A DNA stretch of 64,000 bases from Pseudobdellovibrionaceae bacterium (GTDB lineage Bacteria; Bdellovibrionota; FAC87; UBA2466; JACKAF01), in NCBI GenBank assembly GCA_020635235.1, contig JACKAF010000001.1, positions 558,001 to 622,000 on the forward strand, given 5' to 3'. Position numbers and translations under genes: made by a program. The notes below the pieces were generated by a model. That model made no database searches. It saw only the letters and a program-made list of their open reading frames with translations, and was not told the origin of the DNA. This document shows positions 17,261 to 25,250 of this stretch, in pieces. Within the stretch, counting starts at the first letter, position 1. Every line of letters begins with the position of its first letter.

Positions 17261-18526
17261 ATGAAAATCTGGCTCACTGTGGGGCTGTTCGTCAGTGCAT
17301 TTGCGCACGCCCTGCCCACTACCCCGCCCCTGCATCTAATGGGGCTAAGCATTGAGGTGGATGGGTGGAAGATTGCCCAGCAGGCGCGCAGCCGCGAAAC
17401 CCGCATTTTGCGCCTGGAACGGGCGGGGCAGTCGCTTCTTTTCTTGGTGGATCCGGAATCCGAAGACTTCTCGCCGGCGGCCTTCCGGGGGGAAGATCCC
17501 AGCTGGCTCCGCACACATAACGGGTTGGACTGGAAGCTGCGGCTGGTGCGCGCGCGCGAGGGCGCCCTACGCAGCGTAGTTTTTGCCACCCGGTTGGGCG
17601 GGTTGACCTACGGCGGCTACGTGAGCGGGGAGTCCGAAGCGGATCTAACGGATTTAGTCGAACTCTTTTTGAATGGGGTGAAGCCCTATGATGCCCGTTC
17701 GCTTACGACCGACTTCTTTTATGGCAAAAAATACTATCTGGGATTTGGCGACTACCTTAGTGGCTCGATGGGCAACGAAGTAAAGTATGACATTGCCCAT
17801 ACCCATGACATCTTCACCAAGGAAATTGGTGGTAACTACGTCGGGACCAAAGTGCTCGACTCGGGTCAGGGAGCGCGGCAGGTTCGGGACTACTGGAAAG
17901 ACCTCGAGCAGAACATGCTCTGGAATGACATGTACGTGCAGTACTCGGCCGGGCACGGGCATCAAACGGGCCTGGCATTTGGAGTTTCCTACAACGAGAT
18001 CCGCGACGCTTTGTTGGCGCTTCCCGCTCGCGAAATCGTCGTCTTCATCATGGCGTGCCACTCGGGCGGTTTGGTAAACGCCTTCAATAACAAGAAGTAT
18101 CTTTGGGAAAACTGGGGGCAGTACAACCGTACGCTCTTTGTGATGGCCTCCAGCAAGGTGAGCGAACTGTCGAGCACCGGGCCGGGTACCGACAATGAAG
18201 AACCGGGTGGACCCAATGGAAGCGCCGGTAGCGCATTCGGACATGCGCTTTGGAAGGCCCTTATCGGGCACTCTGATGGTTACCAAACCCGAGTGCGCGA
18301 CGGACTGATCTCACTCGGAGAACTTATCGATTTTACCGTTTGGCGTACGAAGTCGGGCTGGGGGCATACACCCGTTTACACAGGTATCTATGATCGAGAG
18401 CTTCTTGTGAACCGGGTCCCTACGGCTGAAGAGCTGCGTCAGTTTACCGGTGGCACAGAAGGCCTCAGTGACGAAACCATCACCGAGCGTATTAGAGACT
18501 TGGATCTTTCTCTTTCCGCAAACTAG
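17261..18526 (+). CDS. Secreted caspase-like (clan CD) cysteine peptidase
   Basis: This 421-residue protein has a signal peptide (cleavage near A-H-A-L). Its core contains a clan-CD catalytic pattern: a beta strand ending in S-A-G-H-G-H (His232) and a second, hydrophobic strand E-I-V-V-F-I-M-A-C-H-S-G-G with Cys266, as in C13/C14 peptidases. The N-terminal ~140 residues are an extra domain without clear family. It is therefore likely an exported peptidase or inactive relative acting in the periplasm or outside. AAGGAG precedes the ATG. It is convergent with purT; both TAG stops lie in one CTAG. Confidence 0.75.
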   Translation: MKIWLTVGLFVSAFAHALPTTPPLHLMGLSIEVDGWKIAQQARSRETRILRLERAGQSLLFLVDPESEDFSPAAFRGEDPSWLRTHNGLDWKLRLVRAREGALRSVVFATRLGGLTYGGYVSGESEADLTDLVELFLNGVKPYDARSLTTDFFYGKKYYLGFGDYLSGSMGNEVKYDIAHTHDIFTKEIGGNYVGTKVLDSGQGARQVRDYWKDLEQNMLWNDMYVQYSAGHGHQTGLAFGVSYNEIRDALLALPAREIVVFIMACHSGGLVNAFNNKKYLWENWGQYNRTLFVMASSKVSELSSTGPGTDNEEPGGPNGSAGSAFGHALWKALIGHSDGYQTRVRDGLISLGELIDFTVWRTKSGWGHTPVYTGIYDRELLVNRVPTAEELRQFTGGTEGLSDETITERIRDLDLSLSAN

Positions 18527-19683
18527 TGGACGTGCACGAAGGAGGCGGCCTTACTCGCTAGCTTACGGGCGGCGATAACCGACTTCGCCGTTGCGAGTGC
18601 GACTCCCATTCTTCGGTATTTCCGCGTGTTTGGTTTTCTGAAAATCCGAATTTCGGTGTTCTTTAAGGCCAGAGCCTTTTCTATTCCGGTGTAGCTTTCT
18701 ACGCGATCGGCGTCTTTGTCGGCGAGAATTACCGCGGAGGCCGCCGGACCCCTGTAGTTGATATGCGGGATGGGGAGCCCAAGGATCGCCCGGACGTGCA
18801 GATCAAACTCCGACAAGTCCTGAGATATTAGGGTGACCATTCCGGTGTCGTGCGGTCGAGGGGAAAGTTCCGAGAAAATCACTTCTTTTTTGGTCACAAA
18901 AAACTCAACGCCAAAAATACCGGCGCCCCCTAAGCGGTCCGTTATTTTTTTTGCCATCTTCTGTGCCTGGCGCAGTTGTGCGGGCGATAGTTTGGCCGGG
19001 ATCCAGCTCTCCTGGTAATCCCCGCGTTCCTGCCGGTGCCCGATCGGGGCTACAAAAAGCGTCGGTGCGTTCTGCTGTTTCACAGTGAGTAAGGTGATTT
19101 CGAGATCAAAAGGAATAAATTCTTCGACTATTATCTTGGGGGCTTTTACCCTTCCTGCCTCTAGGGCGTAGCGCCACGCTTCTGAAATTTTCTTTGCGGA
19201 CTTAACGATCGATTGCCCTTTTCCGGAGGATGACATGCACGGCTTGACGACTACCGGGTAGCCGATGAGACTTGCGACTTTTTTGAGTTCGGCCTCGCTG
19301 CTCGCGTACCCATAACGGGCGGTCCGCAAGCCCAATTCACCGGCGGCCACTTCGCGAATGGCATCGCGGTTCATCGTCAGGTGTGTGGCTTCTGCCGTGG
19401 GGATTACGCGGATTCCGGATTTTTCAAACTCTCGCAGTTTCTCGGTCCGGATGGCCTCAATCTCAGGAACAATTAGATCGGGCTTGTGCTTGGCTACGAT
19501 CCTCGACAGCGCGTCGCCGTCCAGCATGTCGATCACCTCAAAGGTGTCGGCGACCTGCATGGCGGGGGCGTCCGCGTAGCGATCGGCCGCGACTACATAT
19601 TTCCCAAGTCGTTTAGCCGCAATGACGACTTCTTTTCCGAGCTCGCCCGAGCCAAGCAACAAAATGCGTTCTGGTGTTTTCAT
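18523..19683 (-). CDS. purT: Formate-dependent phosphoribosylglycinamide formyltransferase 2
   Basis: PurT makes formylglycinamide ribonucleotide from GAR, formate and ATP in de novo purine synthesis. The 386-residue length fits. It has the ATP-grasp layout: N-terminal G-S-G-E-L-G-K-E, P-E-I-E-A-I, the V-V-K-P-C-M-S-S-S-G-K-G-Q-S loop, and the very diagnostic S-E-L-S-P-R-P-H-D-T-G-M-V-T-L-I-S-Q-D-L block. I chose the ATG at 19683 because it overlaps the stop of the upstream DUF1304 gene as ATGA; a longer frame exists but its extra 93 residues are antisense noise. It gives a folate-independent route for this purine step. Confidence 0.95.
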   Translation of the reverse strand: MKTPERILLLGSGELGKEVVIAAKRLGKYVVAADRYADAPAMQVADTFEVIDMLDGDALSRIVAKHKPDLIVPEIEAIRTEKLREFEKSGIRVIPTAEATHLTMNRDAIREVAAGELGLRTARYGYASSEAELKKVASLIGYPVVVKPCMSSSGKGQSIVKSAKKISEAWRYALEAGRVKAPKIIVEEFIPFDLEITLLTVKQQNAPTLFVAPIGHRQERGDYQESWIPAKLSPAQLRQAQKMAKKITDRLGGAGIFGVEFFVTKKEVIFSELSPRPHDTGMVTLISQDLSEFDLHVRAILGLPIPHINYRGPAASAVILADKDADRVESYTGIEKALALKNTEIRIFRKPNTRKYRRMGVALATAKSVIAARKLASKAASFVHVH

Positions 19684-20039
19684 AAAAGTGTAATACAGGC
19701 CAATGTCAGCAGAGCCGGCAGTGCCTGGACATATAGAATCGATCGCACAGCTGTCATCGCGCCAAAGATTCCAGCTACGGCGATACAGGTTAAAAAGAAT
19801 TGGAGAGCCGTGTCGCGCACTCCCGCGGGCAGTGTCAGGCTCCACAGCAGACCGGCGGCCATAAAGCCATTGTAGAGACCTTGGTTGGCGGCCAAAGACT
19901 TGCTGGCTTGTGCCTGCTCGGCGGTCTGGCCAAAGGTTTTTAGCCCGAAGGGCTTGTCCCAAAGAAACATCTCCAGGACCATGAAATAGACGTGTTCTAC
20001 TGCGATCAGGACAACGAGAACCTTTACAAGCATTTCCAT
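19680..20039 (-). CDS. DUF1304 membrane protein
   Basis: This 119-residue protein with four likely membrane helices matches DUF1304: A-V-E-H-V-Y-F-M-V-L-E-M-F-L-W near the start and S-K-S-L-A-A-N-Q-G-L-Y-N-G-F-M-A-A-G-L in the middle. Function of the family is unknown. Its stop overlaps the purT ATG (ATGA), so the two genes are translationally coupled, though no functional link with purine synthesis is known. Confidence 0.85.
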   Translation of the reverse strand: MEMLVKVLVVLIAVEHVYFMVLEMFLWDKPFGLKTFGQTAEQAQASKSLAANQGLYNGFMAAGLLWSLTLPAGVRDTALQFFLTCIAVAGIFGAMTAVRSILYVQALPALLTLACITLL

Positions 20040-20048
20040 GGGATGGGT

Positions 20049-20573
20049 CTACAAATTTCCCAGGAGTAAATCAAGCCCCTCGAGCCAGGGGGCCAGGTAG
20101 TCAAAGGACGCGGCCAGATAAGTGCGTGAGCTGAAGGCCAAAAAGAAGCAAATACCCAAAAAAAGGATATTCCACTCCAAGAGCTCATTTGTGACTGAAA
20201 CCTGAAGGAAGTACTTCAGGGTATAGCCGATCCGGCCACGCAGGGTGCGGTAAACCTGTCGGAGTTCGGGGATGGTAAACCAAAAAAGATCAAAGAGGTT
20301 ATAAAGAGTAACGCCCCAGAGGGCCAGTGAAGCACCCATCCGGCTTGCAAGTCCCGGGTAAGCGCGGACCCCGGCATGGGCCAGTGCCAAAATTCCTATT
20401 TCAAGACTGATGATGGCGATTTGTCGTTTTAACTTCTTGCGCACCAAAAAACGGATGTATTCGCGGGTGACTTCCTTTGCCGTCTTCCAGGCCTCGGCCG
20501 CTATTCGTCCGATCAGGATGAGGGAGCTGCGGTGTTTCCACATGGTGGAAAATAGTTGGGAAAACCATGCCAT
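20049..20573 (-). CDS. Polytopic membrane protein of unknown function
   Basis: This 174-residue protein starts M-A-W-F-S-Q-L-F. It has an amphipathic, basic N-terminal region (R-K-K-L-K-R-Q) and about four hydrophobic segments. I recognise no family. The start at 20573 is chosen because it follows the stop of the nuclease-like gene by 13 bases; the longer frame would overlap that gene heavily and read its antisense-like residues. No clear SD is visible. It probably belongs to the minus-strand run 21409 to 18523. Confidence 0.65.
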   Translation of the reverse strand: MAWFSQLFSTMWKHRSSLILIGRIAAEAWKTAKEVTREYIRFLVRKKLKRQIAIISLEIGILALAHAGVRAYPGLASRMGASLALWGVTLYNLFDLFWFTIPELRQVYRTLRGRIGYTLKYFLQVSVTNELLEWNILFLGICFFLAFSSRTYLAASFDYLAPWLEGLDLLLGNL

Positions 20574-20586
20574 TTTTTTGGGTCCG

Positions 20587-21123
20587 CTATTGTAACCGGC
20601 ACCAGTCCGGTTTCTTGTTCTTGCCGGTCCGGGCGGCAAGTCCTTTACCGATGAGTAGGTCTTGAAGAACAACCCCGTCGAATTGAACCTTTGCCGCCAG
20701 CTGCTCTTTCTCGTGTGAGACTTCAACTAGGTGAATGCGTGTGGCTTTACCAAGCACCGACTCCACCATCTTCTTTGCGAGTATTCCTTTGATCCGCTCA
20801 CATTCCCGCTTGGAGTCTGCTTGCGGTACGAACACTCCTTTTAGGAGGATGAGTTGGTTTTTCCCGATGTCGAACTGAAGGTTTGGAATATCAAAATAGA
20901 TCGCGTTGGCACTTTGGGCGGATAAGTAGCGAACGCAATGAAAGCCTTTGTCCGTGTGATCACACTCGGACGGCGGCGCGGTTTTTGGGGTAGCGACTTC
21001 TCGAATTATTTGGGGAGGCGCCTGCACTTCTGGGGCGAGGCTTTTACCGATGTGGAAACCTACGGCCGTGCCCAATAAAGCTCCGAAGCAAAGCAATAGC
21101 CATTCGCTCAAAGAATTTTCCAT
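20587..21123 (-). CDS. Membrane-anchored SNase-fold protein, degenerate active site
   Basis: This 178-residue protein has one N-terminal membrane helix (about 8-26), a short Pro-rich linker with a Cys pair, and a domain with the order of strands and helices of staphylococcal-nuclease-like proteins: N-Q-L-I-L-L-K-G-V-F-V-P-Q, then helices with C-E-R-I-K-G-I-L-A-K, V-H-L-V-E, A-A-K-V-Q-F-D-G-V-V-L-Q-D-L-L-I-G-K-G-L-A. The catalytic Arg before the turn and the Glu of the PE motif are replaced (L-K-G and P-Q), so nuclease activity is unlikely. It probably binds a ligand in the periplasm. AAGGGC lies before the ATG. Confidence 0.65.
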   Translation of the reverse strand: MENSLSEWLLLCFGALLGTAVGFHIGKSLAPEVQAPPQIIREVATPKTAPPSECDHTDKGFHCVRYLSAQSANAIYFDIPNLQFDIGKNQLILLKGVFVPQADSKRECERIKGILAKKMVESVLGKATRIHLVEVSHEKEQLAAKVQFDGVVLQDLLIGKGLAARTGKNKKPDWCRLQ

Positions 21124-21142
21124 GTAGCCCTTAGTATACGGC

Positions 21143-21409
21143 CTACTGCGGGGCGAGGAAAGCCGGAACCCGGGAGCGCGGCTCTACGCGCGAATAGTAA
21201 AAGGGATCTTTGCACTGGGCGCTGAATGCACCCTCCGCCTTCTTCGTGAAGGTATTCAAGCAGGGGCTTTTTGGAAACTTTTCCTCGCATCGTACCAAGG
21301 CGCGCGTGAATACCCGTTGGTCCTGCTCCGTCCACTGCCTGGTCCAGTTGGTGACCACGGGTTCCAAACAGCTGACTGAGATGAGCAGCATTGTGGTTGG
21401 CAACATCAT
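21143..21409 (-). CDS. Small lipoprotein-like secreted protein
   Basis: This is an 88-residue frame with a short hydrophobic N-terminus and a lipobox-like L-I-S-V-S-C. The mature part has three more Cys (R-C-E-E, S-P-C-L and Q-C-K-D) and a W-T-R-Q-W-T-E-Q-D pattern reminiscent of the other small lipoprotein at 52989-53363. Either ATG of the tandem ATGATG may be used; the SD is weak. It precedes the SNase-like gene on the same strand by 19 bases, which supports it being real. Function unknown. Confidence 0.55.
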   Translation of the reverse strand: MMLPTTMLLISVSCLEPVVTNWTRQWTEQDQRVFTRALVRCEEKFPKSPCLNTFTKKAEGAFSAQCKDPFYYSRVEPRSRVPAFLAPQ

Positions 21410-21522
21410 CTGTTTCTATCACATCGCTTCTTTGCAGCCCAGCATTATGCCGGCCGACTAACAGACGCGCCTCGCCGCACAAGTGTGATAGCAAATGTGA
21501 TAAACTTCCCAGTGAGGTTTCC

Positions 21523-22404
21523 ATGAAAAACAACAAAGAACGACTACTCGGAAGCTTATTTTTCCTTATCCTGTTTTGCCCGCCAGCCCTCCTTTCAAAG
21601 CATGTATTTGCGGACGACGTCCCCGAAGTCGAAGAAGAAGAGGCCGTGGACGGCGATATCGCGGATCCCTATGATCTTTTTGATCCGGTACCCGCAAGCT
21701 TGATGCGCAAGATGGTAACGGATCGACCTACGTTTGTAGACAGTCCCCATACCGTCGATGCCGGGCACTTTCAGTTTGAAACTTCTTTGGTGGACTACGA
21801 AAAAGATGTCACCACGGGTGGCGTCACGGAAACTTTGCTCGTCAATCAAATGAACCTCAAGATGGGGTTGAACCTGGACGCCGATGCTCAGGTGATCGTG
21901 CAGAGTTATAAGTCGGTGAAGAGCACCTCCACAAGTGCGGGCTTTGGCGACATTAATTTACGCCTGAAGTTCAATATCTTTGGGAATGATCGCGGTCATT
22001 TTGCTGGAGCTCTTATTCCGTTTCTTAAGCTTCCAGTTTCGCGAGTCGGTAATGGAAGTTTCGAAGGGGGCTTGTATTTTCCCGTCGAGTGGAAGGCGAG
22101 TGAGAACTGGAGCTTTATCTTGATGTTGGGACCGGAGTTTATGAAAAATGCCGCCGATTCCAGATTCCACTTTGAACTCGCAGGAGGAGCGGCGCTCTCA
22201 ACCACTATTGCCGATAGTTACACGCCGTTCGCGGAATACCGGTGCCGATACAATGGCGAGAGCCGTGTGTACACGTCCAATGTGGGCGGGGGCTTAGTGT
22301 ATGCAATTCTGGCGAATTGGAATGTGGACGCGGGCTTTGATCTTGGTTTGAATTCGAGTTCCTCGGACATGCGTTTTTATCTGGGTACTTCGTTTAGGAT
22401 CTAG
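21523..22404 (+). CDS. Outer-membrane beta-barrel protein (Phenol_MetA_deg/transporter-like)
   Basis: This 293-residue protein has a signal peptide, an acidic stretch of about 20 residues (E-V-E-E-E-E-A-V), then T-D-R-P-T-F-V-D-S-P-H-T-V-D-A-G-H-F-Q-F-E, which is the entry motif of the PF13557 outer-membrane family. Alternating hydrophobic strands follow and the protein ends Y-L-G-T-S-F-R-I, as barrels do. GAGG precedes the ATG; the longer upstream frame is rejected. The cargo is unknown. It lies two bases upstream of crcB on the same strand, so coexpression is likely. Confidence 0.8.
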   Translation: MKNNKERLLGSLFFLILFCPPALLSKHVFADDVPEVEEEEAVDGDIADPYDLFDPVPASLMRKMVTDRPTFVDSPHTVDAGHFQFETSLVDYEKDVTTGGVTETLLVNQMNLKMGLNLDADAQVIVQSYKSVKSTSTSAGFGDINLRLKFNIFGNDRGHFAGALIPFLKLPVSRVGNGSFEGGLYFPVEWKASENWSFILMLGPEFMKNAADSRFHFELAGGAALSTTIADSYTPFAEYRCRYNGESRVYTSNVGGGLVYAILANWNVDAGFDLGLNSSSSDMRFYLGTSFRI

Positions 22405-22406
22405 GT

Positions 22407-22778
22407 GTGAGAGAATTTCTCTTTATCGGTCTTGCTGGTGCGTTGGGGACGTGGTCGCGCTACGGCGTCCACCTGTTGGCTAAGCGTTACGCGGTAGGGG
22501 CAGTGGGGACGTTCCTAGTTAACATTCTGGGTTGCCTGCTGCTTGCACTGTTGTTGGAGCACCCCTATGCGGAGCGCATCTTTCCGAGAGTGGTGCGCGT
22601 TTCTCTGGCCGTCGGGTTTTTCGGCGCTTTTACAACTTTTTCGACTTTTGGTTACGAAACGATGCAGTTTTTCGAACAGGGGGAGTGGCAGTTTGGGTTT
22701 TTGAATGTGTTTGCCAATCTCCTGGGTGGGGCCCTCGCTGTTTGGGCTGGCTTTCGCTGGTCGCTGTCTTTCTCCTAA
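22407..22778 (+). CDS. crcB: Fluoride channel CrcB/Fluc
   Basis: This 123-residue, four-helix membrane protein has G-T-F-L-V-N-I-L-G near residue 37 and the fluoride-pore block F-T-T-F-S-T-F-G-Y-E, both diagnostic for Fluc channels that expel toxic fluoride. GTG start. The gene follows the outer-membrane protein by two bases, so there is no room for its own fluoride riboswitch; I looked for one and saw none. Confidence 0.94.
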   Translation: MREFLFIGLAGALGTWSRYGVHLLAKRYAVGAVGTFLVNILGCLLLALLLEHPYAERIFPRVVRVSLAVGFFGAFTTFSTFGYETMQFFEQGEWQFGFLNVFANLLGGALAVWAGFRWSLSFS

Positions 22779-22821
22779 GGAATTTCCTCGCATTTGCCGA
22801 TAAGCCAGTCGGAACAGATTT

Positions 22822-23301
22822 ATGGCAGAACTTGAACCGTTAAATGAAAACGATACGGGGAGCTTCAACCCTTCCCCGCCGAAACCGAAAGCCAAAAAGC
22901 CACCAGGCGTGGCCTGGCTCAAATTCAAACGCTATTTTTGGTGGGGATGTCGGGTGCTTTGCGACCTTTGCTACGGCCTGTTCGGGTTTTTGAGCCTGTG
23001 CGGCGGTTATCTTTTCTTCCGCCAACTCTATGACTACTTCGCTGAAGGGGCCTGGTCGAATGGCTCCTTGCACGCCGTTCTTGGGCATTGGGTACCCCAA
23101 GAGTACCTAAAGGGTTGGTTTCCCGCCGGTCCGGGCGGCGAGACCGCTACCTTATATTGGATTCTGGACAAGACACCGGCCGCAGTGTTTTTGGTGGTCG
23201 TTGGTGTCGGCGTACTCCTCTTTTTAACCTCGTTGCGATGGCAGTTCGTCGTGTGGGAACAGCAAGCTATGGTCAAGATTACTTCCATTCGAGGTAAGTA
23301 A
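22822..23301 (+). CDS. Membrane protein of unknown function
   Basis: This 159-residue protein starts with a Pro/Lys-rich cytoplasmic stretch (P-K-P-K-A-K-K-P-P-G), then two or three membrane helices, with Cys pairs in the first helix region (G-C-R-V-L-C-D-L-C). I recognise no family. Its TAA overlaps the next ATG (TAATG), so it is coupled to the zinc-ribbon membrane protein downstream. Confidence 0.72.
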   Translation: MAELEPLNENDTGSFNPSPPKPKAKKPPGVAWLKFKRYFWWGCRVLCDLCYGLFGFLSLCGGYLFFRQLYDYFAEGAWSNGSLHAVLGHWVPQEYLKGWFPAGPGGETATLYWILDKTPAAVFLVVVGVGVLLFLTSLRWQFVVWEQQAMVKITSIRGK

Positions 23302-23687
23302 TGGCCGAACCTCAAATGACAGAAGATCACCCGCTCTATTACCAGAAGGGTAGAGAGGGAGAGATTAGGGAGCGTTGGCGTATTCGCCGTCTGGGTATGC
23401 TCGTGGCGACGCTATCCTGGTTGTCGTCTGTCGCCTACCTTGGTTTTTGGTACTACCGGCATTCGGACAAATTTCAGTGGATTGAGCCTCTACCACCCAA
23501 CGTGATCGCCGCGATCGCGCTTCTGGTTCTGAGCTTTGTTGGTTCGATTGTTTACCAGGCTTTGTACTTTAGGTGTCCGCGCTGTGATCATTTCACTGGC
23601 TTCGAGTACGGGCCCAACGCCCTGAGCGGGGAGCTCTTCAAGAGAGAATCATTTTTCTGTTACAACTGCCGTGTCCAACTCCGATGA
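23301..23687 (+). CDS. Membrane protein with C-terminal zinc ribbon
   Basis: This 128-residue protein has two membrane helices (about residues 32-53 and 68-87) and a C-terminal C-P-R-C...C-Y-N-C zinc-ribbon-like pair. The family is not recognised. It is translationally coupled to the preceding membrane protein. The last 39 bases overlap the 3' end of the convergent exonuclease gene. Confidence 0.72.
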   Translation: MAEPQMTEDHPLYYQKGREGEIRERWRIRRLGMLVATLSWLSSVAYLGFWYYRHSDKFQWIEPLPPNVIAAIALLVLSFVGSIVYQALYFRCPRCDHFTGFEYGPNALSGELFKRESFFCYNCRVQLR

Positions 23688-24287
23688 CTGGACTTTCTGT
23701 ACGGATCTTTCAATAAGCCGCACGTAAATTTCCCCCATGTCGATCGCATCGCTAAGCGCGGTGTGCTGAACTTGATCCGCAATGTCTAGGTAGCGCACCA
23801 GCTTGCCACCCGAGGCGTGCCCCGGCGGCAACAGGCCGCAGTCGACAAAAGACTTTGCTACGGAAGTGACGTCAATCGTGTGGTGGTGAAAATATTTGGA
23901 ATAAAAAGATTCGCCGAGATACTTGCGCAGAATTGGGATGTCCAGTGCGCTCAGAGATTTGCCCAGAAGGACCAGCGGGAGTTCGCCCTGAAAAAACTCT
24001 TTCACAGGTTCAGACTCTAGGTATGTTTCCACCCACCCGTTTAGGCTCGAGGGTTCTATCCCTTTTTCGGCAGCGTCGACGATGACGCTTTTCATGTGCT
24101 TGAGGACCCAGGAATTCAAATTTGGTTCCAAGGACTCAAAACTGGGGCACTTAACAAGAGTCTCTTTTCCCAGCTCTTTTACGACTTTTCGGGCTTTTAC
24201 GTCCACTGGCACGAACGCCAGTTGAATAAGATGGCAATCATTTGTCAGGCCGGTGGCCTCGGTATCTACGCTTAAATATTTGCTCAT
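23649..24287 (-). CDS. DEDDh-type exonuclease (RNase T/DnaQ-like)
   Basis: This 212-residue protein has the exonuclease III acidic motifs: S-V-D-T-E-A-T-G (D8, E10), a middle Asp in L-S-A-L-D-I-P-I-L and the C-terminal H-T-A-L-S-D-A with His and Asp. It resembles 3'-5' exonucleases of the RNase T/proofreading superfamily acting on DNA or RNA ends. I set the start at the ATG at 24287, which begins the nuclease fold; it follows the stop of the lipoprotein gene by about ten bases. The substrate is not defined. Confidence 0.85.
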   Translation of the reverse strand: MSKYLSVDTEATGLTNDCHLIQLAFVPVDVKARKVVKELGKETLVKCPSFESLEPNLNSWVLKHMKSVIVDAAEKGIEPSSLNGWVETYLESEPVKEFFQGELPLVLLGKSLSALDIPILRKYLGESFYSKYFHHHTIDVTSVAKSFVDCGLLPPGHASGGKLVRYLDIADQVQHTALSDAIDMGEIYVRLIERSVQKVQSSELDTAVVTEK

Positions 24288-24297
24288 TCTTGAAGGT

Positions 24298-24696
24298 TTA
24301 CCAGTTGGGAGGGGTGCTGTCGATACTGTCAGGCGATTCGGCCGGTTTGCGCGGTGGAGGGGCATTGGGGTCGATCTCGCGGTACGCCGTCCCTTTCATT
24401 TTAACGCAGTCCTTGCACCACCAATTTCCGATGGTGCGTTCATTGAGAATGATGAGCGTCGCGCCCTTTTCATAGGCCTGGTTCTTCAGATCGTTCTGGC
24501 AGTTTTCAATGTTTAGCCTAAGAGTCGGGCGGCTGTTGCACGAAGAGCTGATTTCACCCACTGCGGCATAGCCGTCGAGATTTCGTCGAAAGCGTTCGCC
24601 GCGCGAAATCGCGATATTGCGCGCGTTTGGGTGCAGCTCCACAGTGGAGCACGCGGCAAAACTAAGCAGTACTAGTACGGAAAGGCGCGCTTTCAT
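24298..24696 (-). CDS. Lipoprotein, DUF4156-like
   Basis: This 132-residue protein has a signal peptide with lipobox L-S-F-A-A-C, then a small alpha/beta domain with N-A-R-N-I-A-I-S, G-E-I-S-S-S-C, and the block L-K-N-Q-A-Y-E-K-G-A-T-L-I-I-L. This is the pattern of DUF4156-type lipoproteins; the match is from memory and moderate. A Cys pair W-W-C-K-D-C and a Pro-rich tail follow. It is divergent from the next lipoprotein gene across 110 bases. Confidence 0.68.
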   Translation of the reverse strand: MKARLSVLVLLSFAACSTVELHPNARNIAISRGERFRRNLDGYAAVGEISSSCNSRPTLRLNIENCQNDLKNQAYEKGATLIILNERTIGNWWCKDCVKMKGTAYREIDPNAPPPRKPAESPDSIDSTPPNW

Positions 24697-24806
24697 CTCT
24701 AGAGTTTATCGGCATCTCGGCGCGTCGAACTTGAAGTAAAGCTCGGGCGATTTTCTGGCCATTCCCATCCTCCCGTTTTAAGGGTAAAAGTGGGTAAGGA
24801 GTCAGC

Positions 24807-25181
24807 ATGCGACCGCTTTTTTTGATTGTCCTTCTTTCGCTTTTGTCCGCTTGTTCGGGCGTGGACGTAATCCCGCTGGACGGGTACGGCCAGACCAAGC
24901 GTGAGGCCACGCGCGCCGAGAAAGTGAAGCTCTATACCGATGCCGGTGAGATTCCGGGGGGCTTTGTGGAGCTTGCCGTACTGCAGATGAAGGATAGCCA
25001 CCAGCGTCGAAGCTACTATATCTCCCACTTCAAAGACGAGGCCGCCGGATTGGGCGCCGATGGCATTCTCCTGGTTCGGAAGCCGAGCGCGGATGAGCCG
25101 CAGGCTTTTGGCGAGGCGCGTTCTGCGTACCGCGAGGGCTATTGGAGCGCTATTGCGGTGACGCTCACCGACAAAAAGTAG
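24807..25181 (+). CDS. Small lipoprotein
   Basis: This 124-residue protein has lipobox L-L-S-A-C and a small domain: K-V-K-L-Y-T-D-A-G-E-I-P-G-G-F-V-E-L-A-V-L-Q, H-F-K-D-E-A-A-G-L-G-A-D-G-I-L-L. This is similar in shape to the divergently encoded DUF4156-like lipoprotein, with the same helix followed by G-A-D/T strand, so the two may be distant relatives. AAGGAG precedes the ATG. Function unknown. Confidence 0.75.
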   Translation: MRPLFLIVLLSLLSACSGVDVIPLDGYGQTKREATRAEKVKLYTDAGEIPGGFVELAVLQMKDSHQRRSYYISHFKDEAAGLGADGILLVRKPSADEPQAFGEARSAYREGYWSAIAVTLTDKK

Positions 25182-25250
25182 CTCGCTGACGCATCGTCGA
25201 TAAATAACTTCGTTAATCAATCCGATTGTTTACTTGTACACCGGATTTCT

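Noticed and set aside
18523..19962. PurT with a 93-residue N-terminal extension
   Set aside because: The extra part lies antisense-like over the DUF1304 gene, and the ATGA overlap at 19683 gives the correct PurT length.
22405..22409. Fluoride riboswitch before crcB
   Set aside because: Only two bases separate crcB from the preceding gene and no riboswitch-like pseudoknot is seen in the upstream coding end.
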